Source of the DNA: Colias croceus
Taxonomy: Eukaryota; Arthropoda; Insecta; Lepidoptera; Pieridae
Assembly: GCF_905220415.1 (NCBI RefSeq)
Contig: NC_059539.1
Span: 3,844,001-3,908,000 of the forward strand
Direction: 5' to 3'
Length of the DNA stretch: 64,000 nt
The position numbers were made by a program, and so were the translations under genes. Shown in pieces: positions 11,316 through 23,432 of the stretch; the stretch's first letter is position 1, and the number at the start of each line of letters is the position of its first letter. The notes under the pieces are model-generated. The model searched no databases. It was not told where the DNA came from and saw nothing but the letters and a program-made list of their open reading frames with translations.

Positions 11316-14300
11316 ATGACTTTTCTACGAAATTTATGTCAAAGGACTTTAGCAACGAATTTACGTGCATATTCTGTGAAAGCGATTATTAAGAAACCGC
11401 CAAAAATTTTGATTACCGGTAAGTCATAGATTGATAGGACAAATAAATATTTTATTAATTAGAACTAGAACTTGCTGCAAACTTGCTTCTTTAAGACATT
11501 AAATTCTTAGCAAGTCAACATAAATTTTTGGTAGGTACTGGTTTATTTGAATTAAATGTTTCCAAAATAATACTTAACCATCGCCACGCCACCATAAATA
11601 TGAAAAAAAAACTTAGGCAACCCATCTAACTATACATTTAAACTTTATATTTTTTTTTCATTGTAAAATATTGTTTTTGTACCTATTTTTTCTAATTCAA
11701 AGGTAATCATAGTACATAATATCAGGTGATATTATATATGTAAGTATATTGTATAGTACTTACATAATATTCACTGAAATTGAATTAGTTAGGTTGACTT
11801 ATTTTATGAAAAAAATTCTACCGGATATTCTAATAGTTAACTAGTTCAACAACATATTGCTATAAACGTAGAGTTATAAAAATAGAGGTAAAAGAAGAGA
11901 TCCTATTTTCTAAAAGGTGTCAAAGAAAAGTATTCATTCTTACTATGTAGGAACTAAGTTCGCACGTGTAACTTTACTATAACTTATGCCTAAAAAATTT
12001 AAAAATAGCCATGGCCTTGACTTCGAAAATTTATCCGGTTCCGAACCTACATTCTATACTTAATTATAGACAATAAAAAGTGATTTCATAATATAATATA
12101 ACACAAAAAATTGATTACATTCCGTTTGTGTGCTAGTTTTTACACGAACACGATGTTAATTATTTAATCGCAATATTTACGTCGATATTACTAATATTTG
12201 AAATATAATACTTAGTTGAATATTAGATTAATCTTATTAACAAATTATTTTTGAAAATCAATTCGTACAAAATGGTTTTCATCTTCTCTCTTTCATGTGT
12301 GGTCTATTTATTTTTTTAGGTAAAAACAATATTAACGATTTAGAACACATGTGATAATTTTTATTTTATATAAATCTAGAGCTTCTACTGTGGTATCTCT
12401 ATCAAGTAGTTTTTTTATCCTTATTTTAACGATCCTTAATAATTTCGTCTGCAAGACTAGAAACCTATTTGAATACATTTTTTTTTAATTTTAAAATAAA
12501 AATACCGTTTATTGAAAAGCTGATCACCAGTTTGTCTGGAGCGTTAACGCAGAGCAAGAATAATGCCTGTTCGAGCTACCTATGTAGACATTTTCTTGGT
12601 CCTTTTTGTAGTGTATTTGGTTCATGAATCATAGGTATGCATAATTTTGTTGCATAAATCTGTATGGAAATATCGTCATTTATTTAAGTGTATTTAGTGC
12701 TGGAAAACATGTTATTTTGTGACACGTGTTTATGAATGTTCAACTGCTTGTGATACAACCATAAAGGAATTAAGATAAAATGGATATATCCTCTCAGTTC
12801 TTATTATTGTGACGTTTTTCATGGATTTAATTTAAAATTTGCGATTAAAGAATAGTTCAGGGGGAAAAATATGCAGAGTCACAGTGATAAGCATAAGTAC
12901 GTCGTAACATTTTTTAATAATAAGATACTTAAAAAATATAGTTATTGGTGCTGGCATGATACCTTGGATATAAAAAGGTAGAAGAACTAAGAAGAACGTT
13001 ATTTTGTTTGTCTGGTTAGACGTTTTCTCTATTTAAAGTTATTTTATTTAAGACTCAGGCGCTACGTAAAGTCTGTGTAAATATTAAATACAGATGGCTT
13101 TATTGTAATAAATAACATTTACTTAAAAGCAGGAAGTACCTGTACAGATGCGTCATAGAACTGCAGACTATTGGAAGATAATTTATTCACACCACTCACA
13201 CGTTACCTAATTTTAGTAGGTAGTTATGTCACTTGCGTTAGGGTTGTTGTCTAGGTAAATGAATACGTAATATGTACTATAATATTGTAGACATAATACC
13301 TATTTAATATTATTGTGTAGGTTTCACACGTTTTAATATCCCTGATATTAATATTATATCAGGGATATTAAAACGTGTGAAAAACGTGTATAATTATTTA
13401 GGTGCACTGATTTTTTAAAGATTTTTGTCTGTTCTGTACTATTTCTAACCCTGAATTGCCAACCCTGATATTATAGTATTTACAGTTCATAAAAGATGAA
13501 TATCATGTTTACATTTGTCTCTTGAAAATACGACGTATTAATTACGTATAGAATGCCATGTGGTTATTGTCGCGTAAATACCATCTACGTAGAACTTGAA
13601 TAGCTGTTTATGTTGTAAAGATATCAAATTACGAAGCAGAAATGTGTTTAGAAAGGGAACCTACTTGAAATGTAGTAACTTATGATCGGAAAATTTACAG
13701 AAATTAGATAAAGGTCTAAGAAACGTGCTCTTCAAAATATAGTAGAAAAATTAGTTCATTAATATACACTCAGCGTATTTACAAATTCGCATATATTAGG
13801 ATATAACCGGATGTTTTTATAGCAATCCTTGTATGACGTTGATTTTCGTTTATATTAAGACGTAAAGGGAACTTTTTTAAGTTGAATTTTATTGGTATAA
13901 TATAAATAGGCTATTTGTGTTTGCTTTTCTAGCGCCCCTTGTCATGTGACGAATAAATCGACCACTCCTCTCATTCTAACTACTTAGAAACTACCTTGAA
14001 CTCATTTGAGCTTACAGATACTAGTTATATTATTTTTAGTATTTACTAGTTTTATTATTTACAGGTGGCCTCGGACAACTTGGTGTAGAGTGTGCAAAAT
14101 ATTTAAGAAGGAAATATGGTCAAGAAAATGTTATCCTATCGGATATAATCCAGCCATCCGCAGAAGTTGTTAACGATGGCCCATATATATTTGCTGATAT
14201 TTTAGATTTTAAGGGACTCCAAAAAATAGTTGTGGATCACAGAGTGGACTGGCTGATACATTTCTCAGCTCTGCTTAGTGCCATTGGCGAACAAAACGTC

Positions 14301-15832
14301 CCACTAGCTGTTAGGGTTAATATAGAAGGCATGCATAATGTAATTGAACTGGCGAAACAGTATAAACTAAGAATTTTTGTACCAAGTACAATTGGGGCTT
14401 TCGGGCCCGACTCACCGAGAAACCCTACGCCGAACATCACTGTGCAGAGGCCTAGAACAATTTACGGAGTTTCGAAAGTGCATGCGGAACTATTAGGAGA
14501 ATATTATTATCATAAGTTCGGTTTAGATTTCCGTTGTCTCAGATTTCCTGGTGTTATTTCCAGTGACCCACCTGGTGGTGGTACTACAGGTAAACATAGA
14601 TTTATTTTACAACTAGTATATATTTCTTCATCCATTGACTCCATTAATATTACTTAGTTCTCGTAAGGTATTGAGTTACAGCAGATAGATAATCGTAAAG
14701 ACATATTTTGTCAATCATTTAAAGTTATTACCCATGAAAAACAACAAAAATTGCTATTTCATCATTAATATTCCACATTAAATTTTCCAGATTACGCCAT
14801 AGCGATATTCCACGACATCTTACGTAAGGGCCACTACCAATGTTACCTGAAACCAGACACAAGGCTTCCTATGATGCATGTTAAAGACGCTCTACAAGCC
14901 CTCTCAAACTTCTTGGAAGCCCCAAACGAATTACTCAATAGGCGTGTGTACAATGTCACATCCATGAGTTTCACTCCCGAAGAATTAGCTGAGAAAATAA
15001 TAAAATATGTCCCTGAATTCAACATAACGTACCAACCTGATAGTAGACAAGATATAGGTAAGAAATAATAATGCTCCGTAGTTCACCGCTGTTTTTCTTT
15101 GCTTGTTGTGATATTAAAATAATTAAAAATAGTAAAGTTAAAAAAAAGCAAACAGACAAACAATATAATTATAAACTTTTTTGCACAAAAATATTAAGTT
15201 TTGGAATTATACCCAAACACAGGCTAATGAATAAATAATATCTTAACATCTTACTACTATCACTTACCCGCACTTACCCGGTGTCAACAAAGACATGGTG
15301 CTTTGAACAACTGCTACGCCTCAAATGTTCGAAGCCGATTAATCCCCCTATCTTCTAGAATCCAGTCAGAGTTTAACAGTAGTAACAGAGGCTGGAGTTG
15401 CGCAGGCTCTTTATACGAAGCCGCTTATTATGGCCCCGCATGTGTTGAACTGAGATACTAACTATAAAAAAATTAATATAATCTTCCACATTTCTTACAA
15501 AATAAATATTTCAATTTATTTCTTTTCATAAAATTGTGTCACACAGTAAAAATGAAGCTTTCTACTTGTGGCATAATTTTCATTTTGGATACGTAATTTT
15601 TGAGTTAATCCAATACAAAAATACGGACATACTTCCTCATGGTAAGCATGACCAATAAGTACATAATAACTAAATTAAATTGTATGAATTTCCAGCCGAC
15701 TCTTGGCCTCAAGTATTTGACGATAGCGAAGCAAGGAGGGACTGGAATTGGCAGCCCTCCGTGGACTTGGACAACCTCGTCGAGCTCATGATAAAGGAAG
15801 TCAAGGAGAAGATAGCTGCCAATGATTGTTAA
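11316..15832 (+). CDS. TDH: L-threonine 3-dehydrogenase, mitochondrial
   Basis: Four exons join in frame: 11316-11418, 14065-14589, 14791-15057 and 15696-15832 (1032 nt, 343 aa), all GT-AG. The enzyme is an extended short-chain dehydrogenase that oxidises L-threonine with NAD+ to 2-amino-3-ketobutyrate, the first step of threonine breakdown to glycine and acetyl-CoA. Residues 1-~28 are basic and lack acids, as expected of a mitochondrial targeting peptide. The Rossmann motif GGLGQLG is at 35-41, split by intron 1. DWLIHFSALLSAIGE follows, then the catalytic Tyr168-x3-Lys172 (YGVSK). The C-terminus ends REKIAAND-like in VKEKIAANDC. The length matches animal TDH less leader. Intron 1 is 2.6 kb and carries a perfect hairpin. 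An AATAAA signal lies at 16125-16130; a hairpin sits in the 3' UTR. Confidence 0.95.
11419..14064. other. TDH intron 1
   Basis: A 2.6-kb AT-rich intron with donor gtaagt and acceptor ttacag. Besides the hairpin at 13322-13382 I see no gene or well-defined transposon in it. Confidence 0.6.
13322..13382. repeat. Perfect short hairpin in TDH intron 1
   Basis: Two 27-base arms, starting 'tttcacacgttttaatatcc', are exact reverse complements around a 'taatatt' centre. The element is ~61 bp and resembles a very small MITE or a terminal-repeat remnant. Confidence 0.8.
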
Positions 15833-15959
15833 AACTGTATAATACGTATTTCCGTTTTACCACTTTTTAAAACTGAATCTATACTTGGTATAAATAATAT
15901 CTCAGAATAGCACTTAAGTTGTAAAGGGTATTAATGTAAATAGCTTCTCTTTGCTGGAC

Positions 15960-16092
15960 ACATTTTGAAGTGAAACTTCTTTAGCAAGTTGAAAGTAAAA
16001 TTTCGAGGTCGTGTCATAGCAATACCGTCATGTCATGGATCAAGGCGACGATTTTAGTATCTTTGTATCCTACCAAAGAAGTTTCACTTGGT
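15960..16092. repeat. Inverted repeat in the TDH 3' UTR
   Basis: AAGTGAAACTTCTTT at ~15969 is matched exactly by its reverse complement AAAGAAGTTTCACTT at ~16076, about 90 bp apart. It lies upstream of the AATAAA at 16125 and so would be inside the mRNA. It looks like a small MITE. Confidence 0.65.
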
Positions 16093-16139
16093 CGGCAGTC
16101 ACGCTCTTTTTTGTAACGAGCTTAAATAAAAGGACCTAA

Positions 16140-17174
16140 ATATTTATATGCAAAATAAAAAACGTATTTAAACAAATGCATTTATTTTGAATCCAATAAC
16201 CAATAAATCTTAATTACACTTTCAGTTAGTACGCCTTGTAATTATACAAAATTTACAAACATATATCCGATATATCCATTTGTTACTTAAAATACATATA
16301 ATAAAATAAAGTTTCAGTGATGTTCACAATAATATTACGTAGGTAATTAAAAAAGTTAATGTGCAACGTATAACACTTCGATCAAATATACTTATTAAGC
16401 ATAAGTGTCAGCTCTTAATAAGTGTTCAAACAAATTTAATTAATTCAATTTGTCTTCGTTCTGTTTTCAGACCATACGTTACACATTGGACATAATAATA
16501 TATTATGCGTGTGTGTAGACTCATATAGTACGATTCAAACTTAATGGCGGCTCGGAGCATCGTACGATCCGATGCGCAGAAAACAATTTTAGGTATTAGT
16601 GGGACGTTAAGGGACCTGTGCGCTTCCGCACTCGCACCTACACCTAACTAGAACCTTGGCCCGCCTCGTCAAAGAAAATTTCAGCGCGGTCACAGAATAC
16701 ATAATAGTAGCTAAACGCTACAGAACGGACACTCTCCGCCTCCCGCCAAAATTAAACACTTACCTCACCCCGCACGATCAGACATGTTTATGGTACCCAT
16801 TTCCCCGCAAGGACGATACCAACGACGTCTTAGACGAAACGCAACGAAGATTGACAACATTAATCAAATTGACATAAAGTAATTTTATTATTTTGGATTT
16901 GTGATTATCGTTTTTCGTAGAAAATGGTTAAATATTGTGCTGTTTACGGATGTATTTCATCAGAAAAACGCGAATTTTTTTTTACGCTAGTCACAAATGT
17001 GCCAACCATAAAGCGTTAACACACACATTTGCAGTCTCTACAGTGTGACTGTCAAAACAATCATTTTGTATGGAGTGTCCGGGGTGTGGCGCGGTAAAAA
17101 ATAGGCAATGCCTCCTAACTATCCCCAATCATAAAAATCAAATTATAAATTCATACAACAAACAAACTTTCACA
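16140..17174. other. Intergenic with a THAP-like fragment near 16924
   Basis: Mostly unassigned sequence. At 16924 a short frame reads MVKYCAVYGC then SSEKREFFFT and stops after 35 codons. The start resembles the N-terminus of a THAP zinc-finger domain (C-x4-C spacing), but the rest of the domain is not visible. It is probably a decayed fragment. The 73-codon frame at 16656-16877 has no recognisable content. Confidence 0.35.
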
Positions 17175-17384
17175 TCTATACTAATCTATACTAATATTAT
17201 AAAGCTGAAGAGTTTGTTTGTTTGAACGCGCTAATCTCGGGAACTACTGGTCCGATTTGAAAAATTCTTTCGGTGTTAGATAGCCCATTTATATAGGAAG
17301 GTTATAGCTTAGGTTATATCATCACGCTACAGCCAACAGGAGTGGAGCTACGGGGGTGAAACCGCGCGGAGCAGCTAGTTTATA
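17175..17384. repeat. RTE/SINE-like short interspersed repeat
   Basis: It runs from 'actaatattataaagctgaa' through 'gggaactactggtccgattt' to 'gaaaccgcgcggagcagcta' followed by gt. This is a common lepidopteran retroposon pattern ('tactaatattataaa' ... 'gcgcgga'). Confidence 0.6.
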
Positions 17385-17553
17385 ATAAAGTTAGGATACA
17401 GGCACATCTTAGTGAAACAAAATCAATCGCCAAGATTATCACCAACAACTTGGTTAGCGTGGTGAAATATGGTCTAAAGTCTAAACCATTTAACAATTGT
17501 AAACTATTCTTCTAATTACATTGATCGGAAAATTTGTGAAGAAATTTTAACGG

Positions 17554-17843
17554 ATATAAATTTATAAAGAATAGAAAAAATTCGATCACGAGGCGGGACT
17601 TGAACCCGCATCCTTCGCGCCATTCCGGGGCGGATACCTAACCAACTCAGCCACTCGTGACCCGCCTGAGCAATCGAATTTATTCTATCCTTTCAGTTTT
17701 ATGTGTCTTGAGGGACACACCGCGCGCCATCTATTGAGATGATTTAACAACCATCTCAATCCGCCCCGGAATGGCGCGAAGGATGCGGGTTCAAGTCCCG
17801 CCTCGTGATCGAATTTTTTCTATTCTTTATAAATTTATATTTA
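17554..17843. repeat. Palindrome built on a tRNA-derived sequence
   Basis: The left arm (17554-17634) and right arm (~17760-17843) are reverse complements over ~80 bases. Each arm carries the T-arm half of a tRNA-like sequence followed by 'gaattttttctattctttat'. The left copy is complete and the right copy holds only its 3' part. The ~125-bp centre ends in a smaller hairpin, 'attgagatgatttaacaacc' then 'atctcaat'. Confidence 0.75.
17585..17661 (-). pseudogene. tRNA-like sequence, probably a SINE head
   Basis: Read on the minus strand this 77-nt stretch can fold as a tRNA. The acceptor arms GTCACGA and TCGTGAT pair, with one G-T. The T arm is perfect: GCGGG-TTCAAGT-CCCGC. The anticodon stem is CGCC/GGCG with loop CCGGAAT, which would give anticodon GGA (Ser). 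Box A and box B-like sequences are present (TGGCTGAGTTGG, GGTTCAAGTCC). Position 33 is C instead of the near-universal U, the D stem pairs poorly, and no terminator T-run follows directly, so I do not call it a working tRNA gene. Confidence 0.55.
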
Positions 17844-18360
17844 TAAAGCATTTGAATGCCATAAAAACCAAAAAATATAATTAACGGATGTTTGAATTTT
17901 CATACAAAACAAAAAAAAACATAGATACCTAGCCAAAAATTATACATTTGATCGAAGTATTATGGCCATTTATTACTACAAAGAAAATGTGTGCATACAA
18001 TATTTTGCATTGTAGCAAGCGCTGTGATGCAGATGTGCCTAGAACACTATTTTGAGTAAATCAAAGTGTATAATTTAACTTTCAAACAATAAGTTATTAA
18101 TTGTCGCCTTTTTTTTATTCCCAACTGGTATATTCTGTTAAATTTTAATAAAACAATCTAAACTATAATAATAATATTATTTCCATTATGACTTAGATAA
18201 AAATATGGTAAGACTTGTTAAAAAAATTGTGTGAACTCAAATAATGCCACCTCGAAACCTTATTATTAATTAAATGTCCGAATCGTAATGGTCAAAATTA
18301 AAACATCCTACTTCCTAAACAAATACTTACATATTATATTGACTGTTCACTGTAAGAGGT

Positions 18361-18510
18361 AGCGCGCACGAGCAACTTTGTCTCCGCAACTATTTTGTCT
18401 CTCCCACCCATGGGCTAGTATGAAAGTGCGCGCACGTAGCGACGCAACTTCCCATACAAATTGATGGGAGATACAAAATAGTTGCGGAGACAAAGTTGGT
18501 CGTGCGCGCT
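18361..18510. mobile_element. Hairpin MITE (GCGCGCACGA termini)
   Basis: A ~150-bp element whose left arm ('agcgcgcacgagcaactttg' and on) is matched by its reverse complement at the right end ('caaagttggtcgtgcgcgct'). The arms are ~48 bases with few mismatches. No coding content. Confidence 0.75.
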
Positions 18511-19203
18511 GGCTCTAACTCTACGGCATATTGCACTGTAAAATTAAAAAAGCATTACAACTTAGTCTATACGCTTAATTACCTACTATCTAGCTTTACT
18601 ATAATGACAAGTGAATTATGGATCACATACACATTCAGTCTTCCATATATTAGTCATCGGCAAAGGTGTCAGCATTCGATCAACAATACCAAATAGATAT
18701 CGCGCCCGAGAAAAACATCGTCTCATAAAATAACAGCGCACTTGAGAAGTGAGCTCTTATTTACAGGCTTTAGTTCGCTTCACCTATATTTTTGTATTTA
18801 TTCAACATGTTTGTATGTAACAGACTTCTTTAGATTTTGACCCACAAACGCTAAATGAAGCGATATTATTGGTTCTTTACAAACACATCCCTCGCTACGC
18901 ATCCTCGCACGTCTCTGGCAGAAAAGCACCCTTAAAATACTATTATCAAGGATCCGAACAATATACTACATAATTTTATGAGATTAAGTGAGCTTCTTAT
19001 TATTTTGTTTAATTTGCTTGTAACAAAGCCAACGTAGACGCAGATCTCAGCCGTCACTATTAGACAACTCTGCAATTTGCGACTTTATTAGGTACTAGGA
19101 CCTCACGGTTGTAATTAGATTGAAAACTGTTTTAAAACATTTCTCCCTGTTTACTAGGAAACAAATGTAGCTGTTTAATACCAGAATGTTTTGTTGTATA
19201 CGT

Positions 19204-19379
19204 TATAGTCAAAACCCTGAACCAGTCAATATCCTTATTGACGGTTATTAAGGTTATTGACTAAGGGCGTCGGTTAATATCCTTATTGACTGATTTTATC
19301 TGATAAAATCAGTTAATAAGGATATTGACCGGCACCCTTAGTCAATAAGGATATTGACTGGTTCAGGGTTTTGACTGTA
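19204..19379. mobile_element. Near-perfect palindromic MITE
   Basis: The 176-bp element folds back over almost its whole length. The termini are TATAGTCAAAACCCTGAACC and, on the other strand, TACAGTCAAAACCCTGAACC. The centre is 'gattttatctgataaaatc'. The 16-mer 'caatatccttattgac' or a close variant recurs twice in each arm, so the arms themselves contain repeats. Confidence 0.85.
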
Positions 19380-20050
19380 GCATATACACGGACAGACTTT
19401 AACTTTGATTTTGGATGTAACCCGTTATCTAGTTGATATTGTTGATCGAAGGTTTCAGCTTATACATATTATATTGGACAATTTTGTAACATTTAGGCGT
19501 AGCTTTGTATTTACACAGGTTTAATTAGAATGTTCGCCAAATTATATGATACTTTACAATATGGATTATGGTGTTATAAAATATAAATACTGTTGTTAAT
19601 ATTGCTGGTCATTGATAGCACTTGATAATGATAGTTTTAATAGGTATTCTTAAAAAATGAAATGAAATCAATGCGTAGGTAATATATAGGTACATTTTAC
19701 ATTCTAAAAAACAATAATTTGACATTCAATATCTAAGTGGCAATCTTAGAACAACTAATATTCGCACGACAGTGTATTTATTTATAATTAGTGTTTATAT
19801 GTTCACCACTTTTAAGATATTTTATGCAAAAAAGTATTTATTTTCCATTAATAATTCGAAATAAAATACTTTAAAAAAATTTTCAAAAAATTTTAACAGC
19901 GCCGACTTAACCAGCGAAAGGTGTAGGTCTGAAATTATTCTACATAAAAAATATGTATAATTATAATCATATACAATTTCAATTTTTATTACATTAATAT
20001 TTGTACGTATGTAAGAAAAGGATAAAAACAAAAAAATCGTTATAGTACGA

Positions 20051-21465
20051 GATCCGGCTGCAGGATTAGTGCGTTCATCGGTTTTTTGCTGAAAACGGTA
20101 TTTTTATGTATATTTATAATTAGGAGAATATATATCGCCAAGTTTGCCAGTCAAAATTTGGCCGCAAGCATGTTTAATTAAAATTTTTCTAATCGATTTT
20201 TGGGAAAAAATTCGTTCACTTGTTTTTTGAATAAAATGTAGTCTACATCACGGCAAATGATATAAAGATTCAAAAAAATCACGGTTGCCGTTTTTCACCT
20301 GGCCGCAACATCTTGGCAGCCTGGTGCAAACAGGTATGATTTCGATTCATTTTTACGTTCATAACGTACATTTATGAATCATATATCAAATTAAAGCTAA
20401 TTTTTTTCTATTTATTATCATATATGGTTGCCTAATTAAATCCGGCCGCAAATAAGGGTTGCCGGCTGTTAAAAATTATACACCGACGCATTCGCGTGCG
20501 GCAGCGAAACAACGAGAAAAAGAGAGGATCGGCTGTTAATTATATTAAATCAATATTACTTTTTAAATTTGTCATTTTGAAAAGGACGACATATTTTCTT
20601 TCACTCAACCTTAAATATTCAACATCTTTAACAGCCGGCAACCCTTATTTGCGGCCGGATTTAATTAGGCAACCGTATATGATAATAAATAGAAAAAAAT
20701 TAGCTTTAATTTGATATATGATTCATAAATGTACGTTATGAACGTAAAAATGAATCGAAATCATACCTGTTTGCACCAGGCTGCCAAGATGTTGCGGCCA
20801 GGTGAAAAGCGGCAACCGTGATTTTTTAGAATCTTTATATCATTTGCAGTGATGTAGACTTCATTTTATTCAAAAAACAAGTGAACGAATTTTTTTCCCA
20901 AAAATCGATTAGAAAATTTTTAATTAAACATGCTTGCGGCCAAATTTTGACTGGCAACCTAGTCGATATATATTCTCCTAATTATAAATATACATAAAAA
21001 GAATGCGTCGGTGTACTAATAGGCGTAAATATTTATAATTTTTAACAGCCAGCAACCCTTATTTGCGGCCGGATTTAATTAGGCAACCATATATGATAAT
21101 AAATAGAAAAAAATTAGCTTTAATTTGATATATGATTCATAAATGTACGTTAAGAACGTAAAAATGAATCGAAATCATACCTGTTTGAACCAGGCTGCCA
21201 AGATGTTGCGGCCAGGTGAAAAGCGGCAACCGTGATTTTTTTGAATCTTTATATCATTTGCCGTGATGTAGACTACATTTTATTCAAAAAAACAAGTGAA
21301 CGAATTTTTTTCCCAAAAATCGATTAGAAAAATTTTAATTAAACATGCTTGCGGCCAAATTTTGACTGGCAACCTAGTCGATATATATTCTCCTAATTAT
21401 AAATATACATAAAAATTCGGTTTTCAGCAAAAAACCGATGAACGCACTAATCCTGCAGCCGGATC
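20051..21465. mobile_element. Triple-armed foldback element
   Basis: The outer arms 20051-20479 and ~21033-21465 are inverted copies starting 'gatccggctgcaggattagt'. A third copy, in the same orientation as the right arm but lacking the terminal ~40 bases, occupies 20627-21000. The 13-mer 'acaccgacgcatt' at ~20479 and its complement at ~21003 bracket the middle copy. The arms are rich in 'gcggccgg' and 'ggccgcaa' motifs. No protein frame is credible. The family is unknown to me. Confidence 0.8.
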
Positions 21466-23432
21466 TTAGACTATTACTCACCTCACAAATTCCGTTCACG
21501 CTGATTAAGAATTAAGAATGTGGGTATTTATAAAAAACACTTAGTACCGGCGGAGAAAAGTGTAGTTTTCTACATAATTGACATAACCAAAAGTATTCAG
21601 ATAATTTAAATGTTTTTTTTACAAAGACTACTCAAATTCAAAGAAGACAATAACATCTTAATTTTTATTCTTATTAAAAAAATATAAAGTCAATAATAAA
21701 ATCCTGCTTTTTACAACTCCCAACCATTAAATGGTTATAAATCGTTAAATACTCGAAAAACAAACAAAAAGGACTGAATATTGTTATCTACCTCTCTTCA
21801 CACTATTATCTCATATCTTAATGGAATCGTTAGAAATAAACTTGATAAGGAAATTGGTAAAAACAAGTTTTTTCAAGCATTATTTTGCAGCATTTTGTTT
21901 ATCACCATTACGCATCCATCATCCATTAATGAAATTTTAGCCTTGATATTTAGTAAAAGGTAGCCTGATGAAAAGGTGGCCTGGCAGATATAGTTTATAA
22001 GCGATAAGGCATACTGTTGAACATTTTTACACTTAACGTTTATTTTGTTTTATATATGTATTTGTGTGTATTTAATAAAGCGTATTGTAGCCGACGTTAC
22101 CTATAACAACGGAGCGTCTCAAACCGTATCATATTTTGTTATTTTGTAGTACGTCGGAGCAATATATCTGCTGTACTTATAAAATACTAATATTTAAATA
22201 AACATATACTTATAAATATTTATTGTTAAGCTCTTAGCATTAAGTACATATTATCAATTAAAGTTGTTTCGTTGAACACATTCAAAAATGCCTGGATAAT
22301 GTTAATGGGCATATGAATACAGCTATTGATAGCAAAATTATGTGATCCGCTAGGTAATTATTAATTATGTAAACATTTTGTTTTAAAATTTCACGCATAA
22401 TGTACAAGTGACATGAACATATCAATGATAAATGTATATCCGATTAAATAGTTTTGTAATACCTTAACACACGCGAACTAAACATCGATAAAAAGTCAAG
22501 GTCAGGGTTAAAGAAGCGTACATTATTAATACAAGAATTATAACCCACAGCGGTCTTAAAACATCATAATGTAAGTTTGATAAAACGTTAAAGAATCGAT
22601 AAACACCAATGCATACAACTGGTTGAATAATTTCAACCAAACAGAAAAACAATGTGCCTCGTTAAAAAAATAAATTGCTATTATTACATTATATTAAAAA
22701 TATAAGTATAAAATTGACAAGGCAATTATTGCACTCTCGACGACTCTATTTTACGCCATTTAGTCCCGAGCCATAACAATTATTTTATGCACACAAAAGC
22801 TACACGAGTATAAATTATCGAAAAAAAAGCAAAAATTAATGAACACGTAATATGTTCATTATTAGGCCGTTTAAGGGTTACCTATATGTATAATATTCTC
22901 TTGTTTTCTATTCAATAAGACCACATTTCAACCAGTGTTGTACTTACTCAAAGGTATATCAAAAAACTCGATTGGAAATAACGAACATCTTAACCCAGAA
23001 CAAAATTTAAAAGAAAACGTCTTAACCCAGATCTATATCTCTACTATTTAGTACTCAATGGTGAACCTTACGCGTAGTCTTGAATTAATTATGTGCTAAC
23101 ATTTATCAGAAACTAATTTAGAATCGCGTGACAATCCCTGTATCTCTTAGGACTACTATGGCAAATGTTCAACCTTGCTAAACATTTCTAAAAAATTACC
23201 AATAACAAAATATCCAAATTATTGATTTAACAACTTGTGCTTCAACATTTACGCGTACGGCAAGTATCGCAAAAGAAACATCATTACGAATAATTAAAAT
23301 TCTATACAAAAAAAAACAGCCAACAATTTTATTTCTATCACTAGCAATTTTCAAACTCCTACGCAACGTTGTAAACCACGAACGTTCTAGCAAAAATAAT
23401 TACCTCTTTACACTAAAATTGACTCGAGTACA
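21466..23432. other. Intergenic downstream of TMEM18; nothing firm
   Basis: AT-rich. Frames of ~60 codons at 21781 and 22464 show no family resemblance. An AATAAA on the minus strand at 23333-23328, ~100 nt after the TMEM18 stop, is the likely TMEM18 poly(A) signal. Confidence 0.45.

Noticed and set aside
17585..17661. Functional tRNA-Ser(GGA) gene
   Set aside because: C at position 33, weak D stem, and location in a palindromic repeat point to a tRNA-derived SINE head instead.
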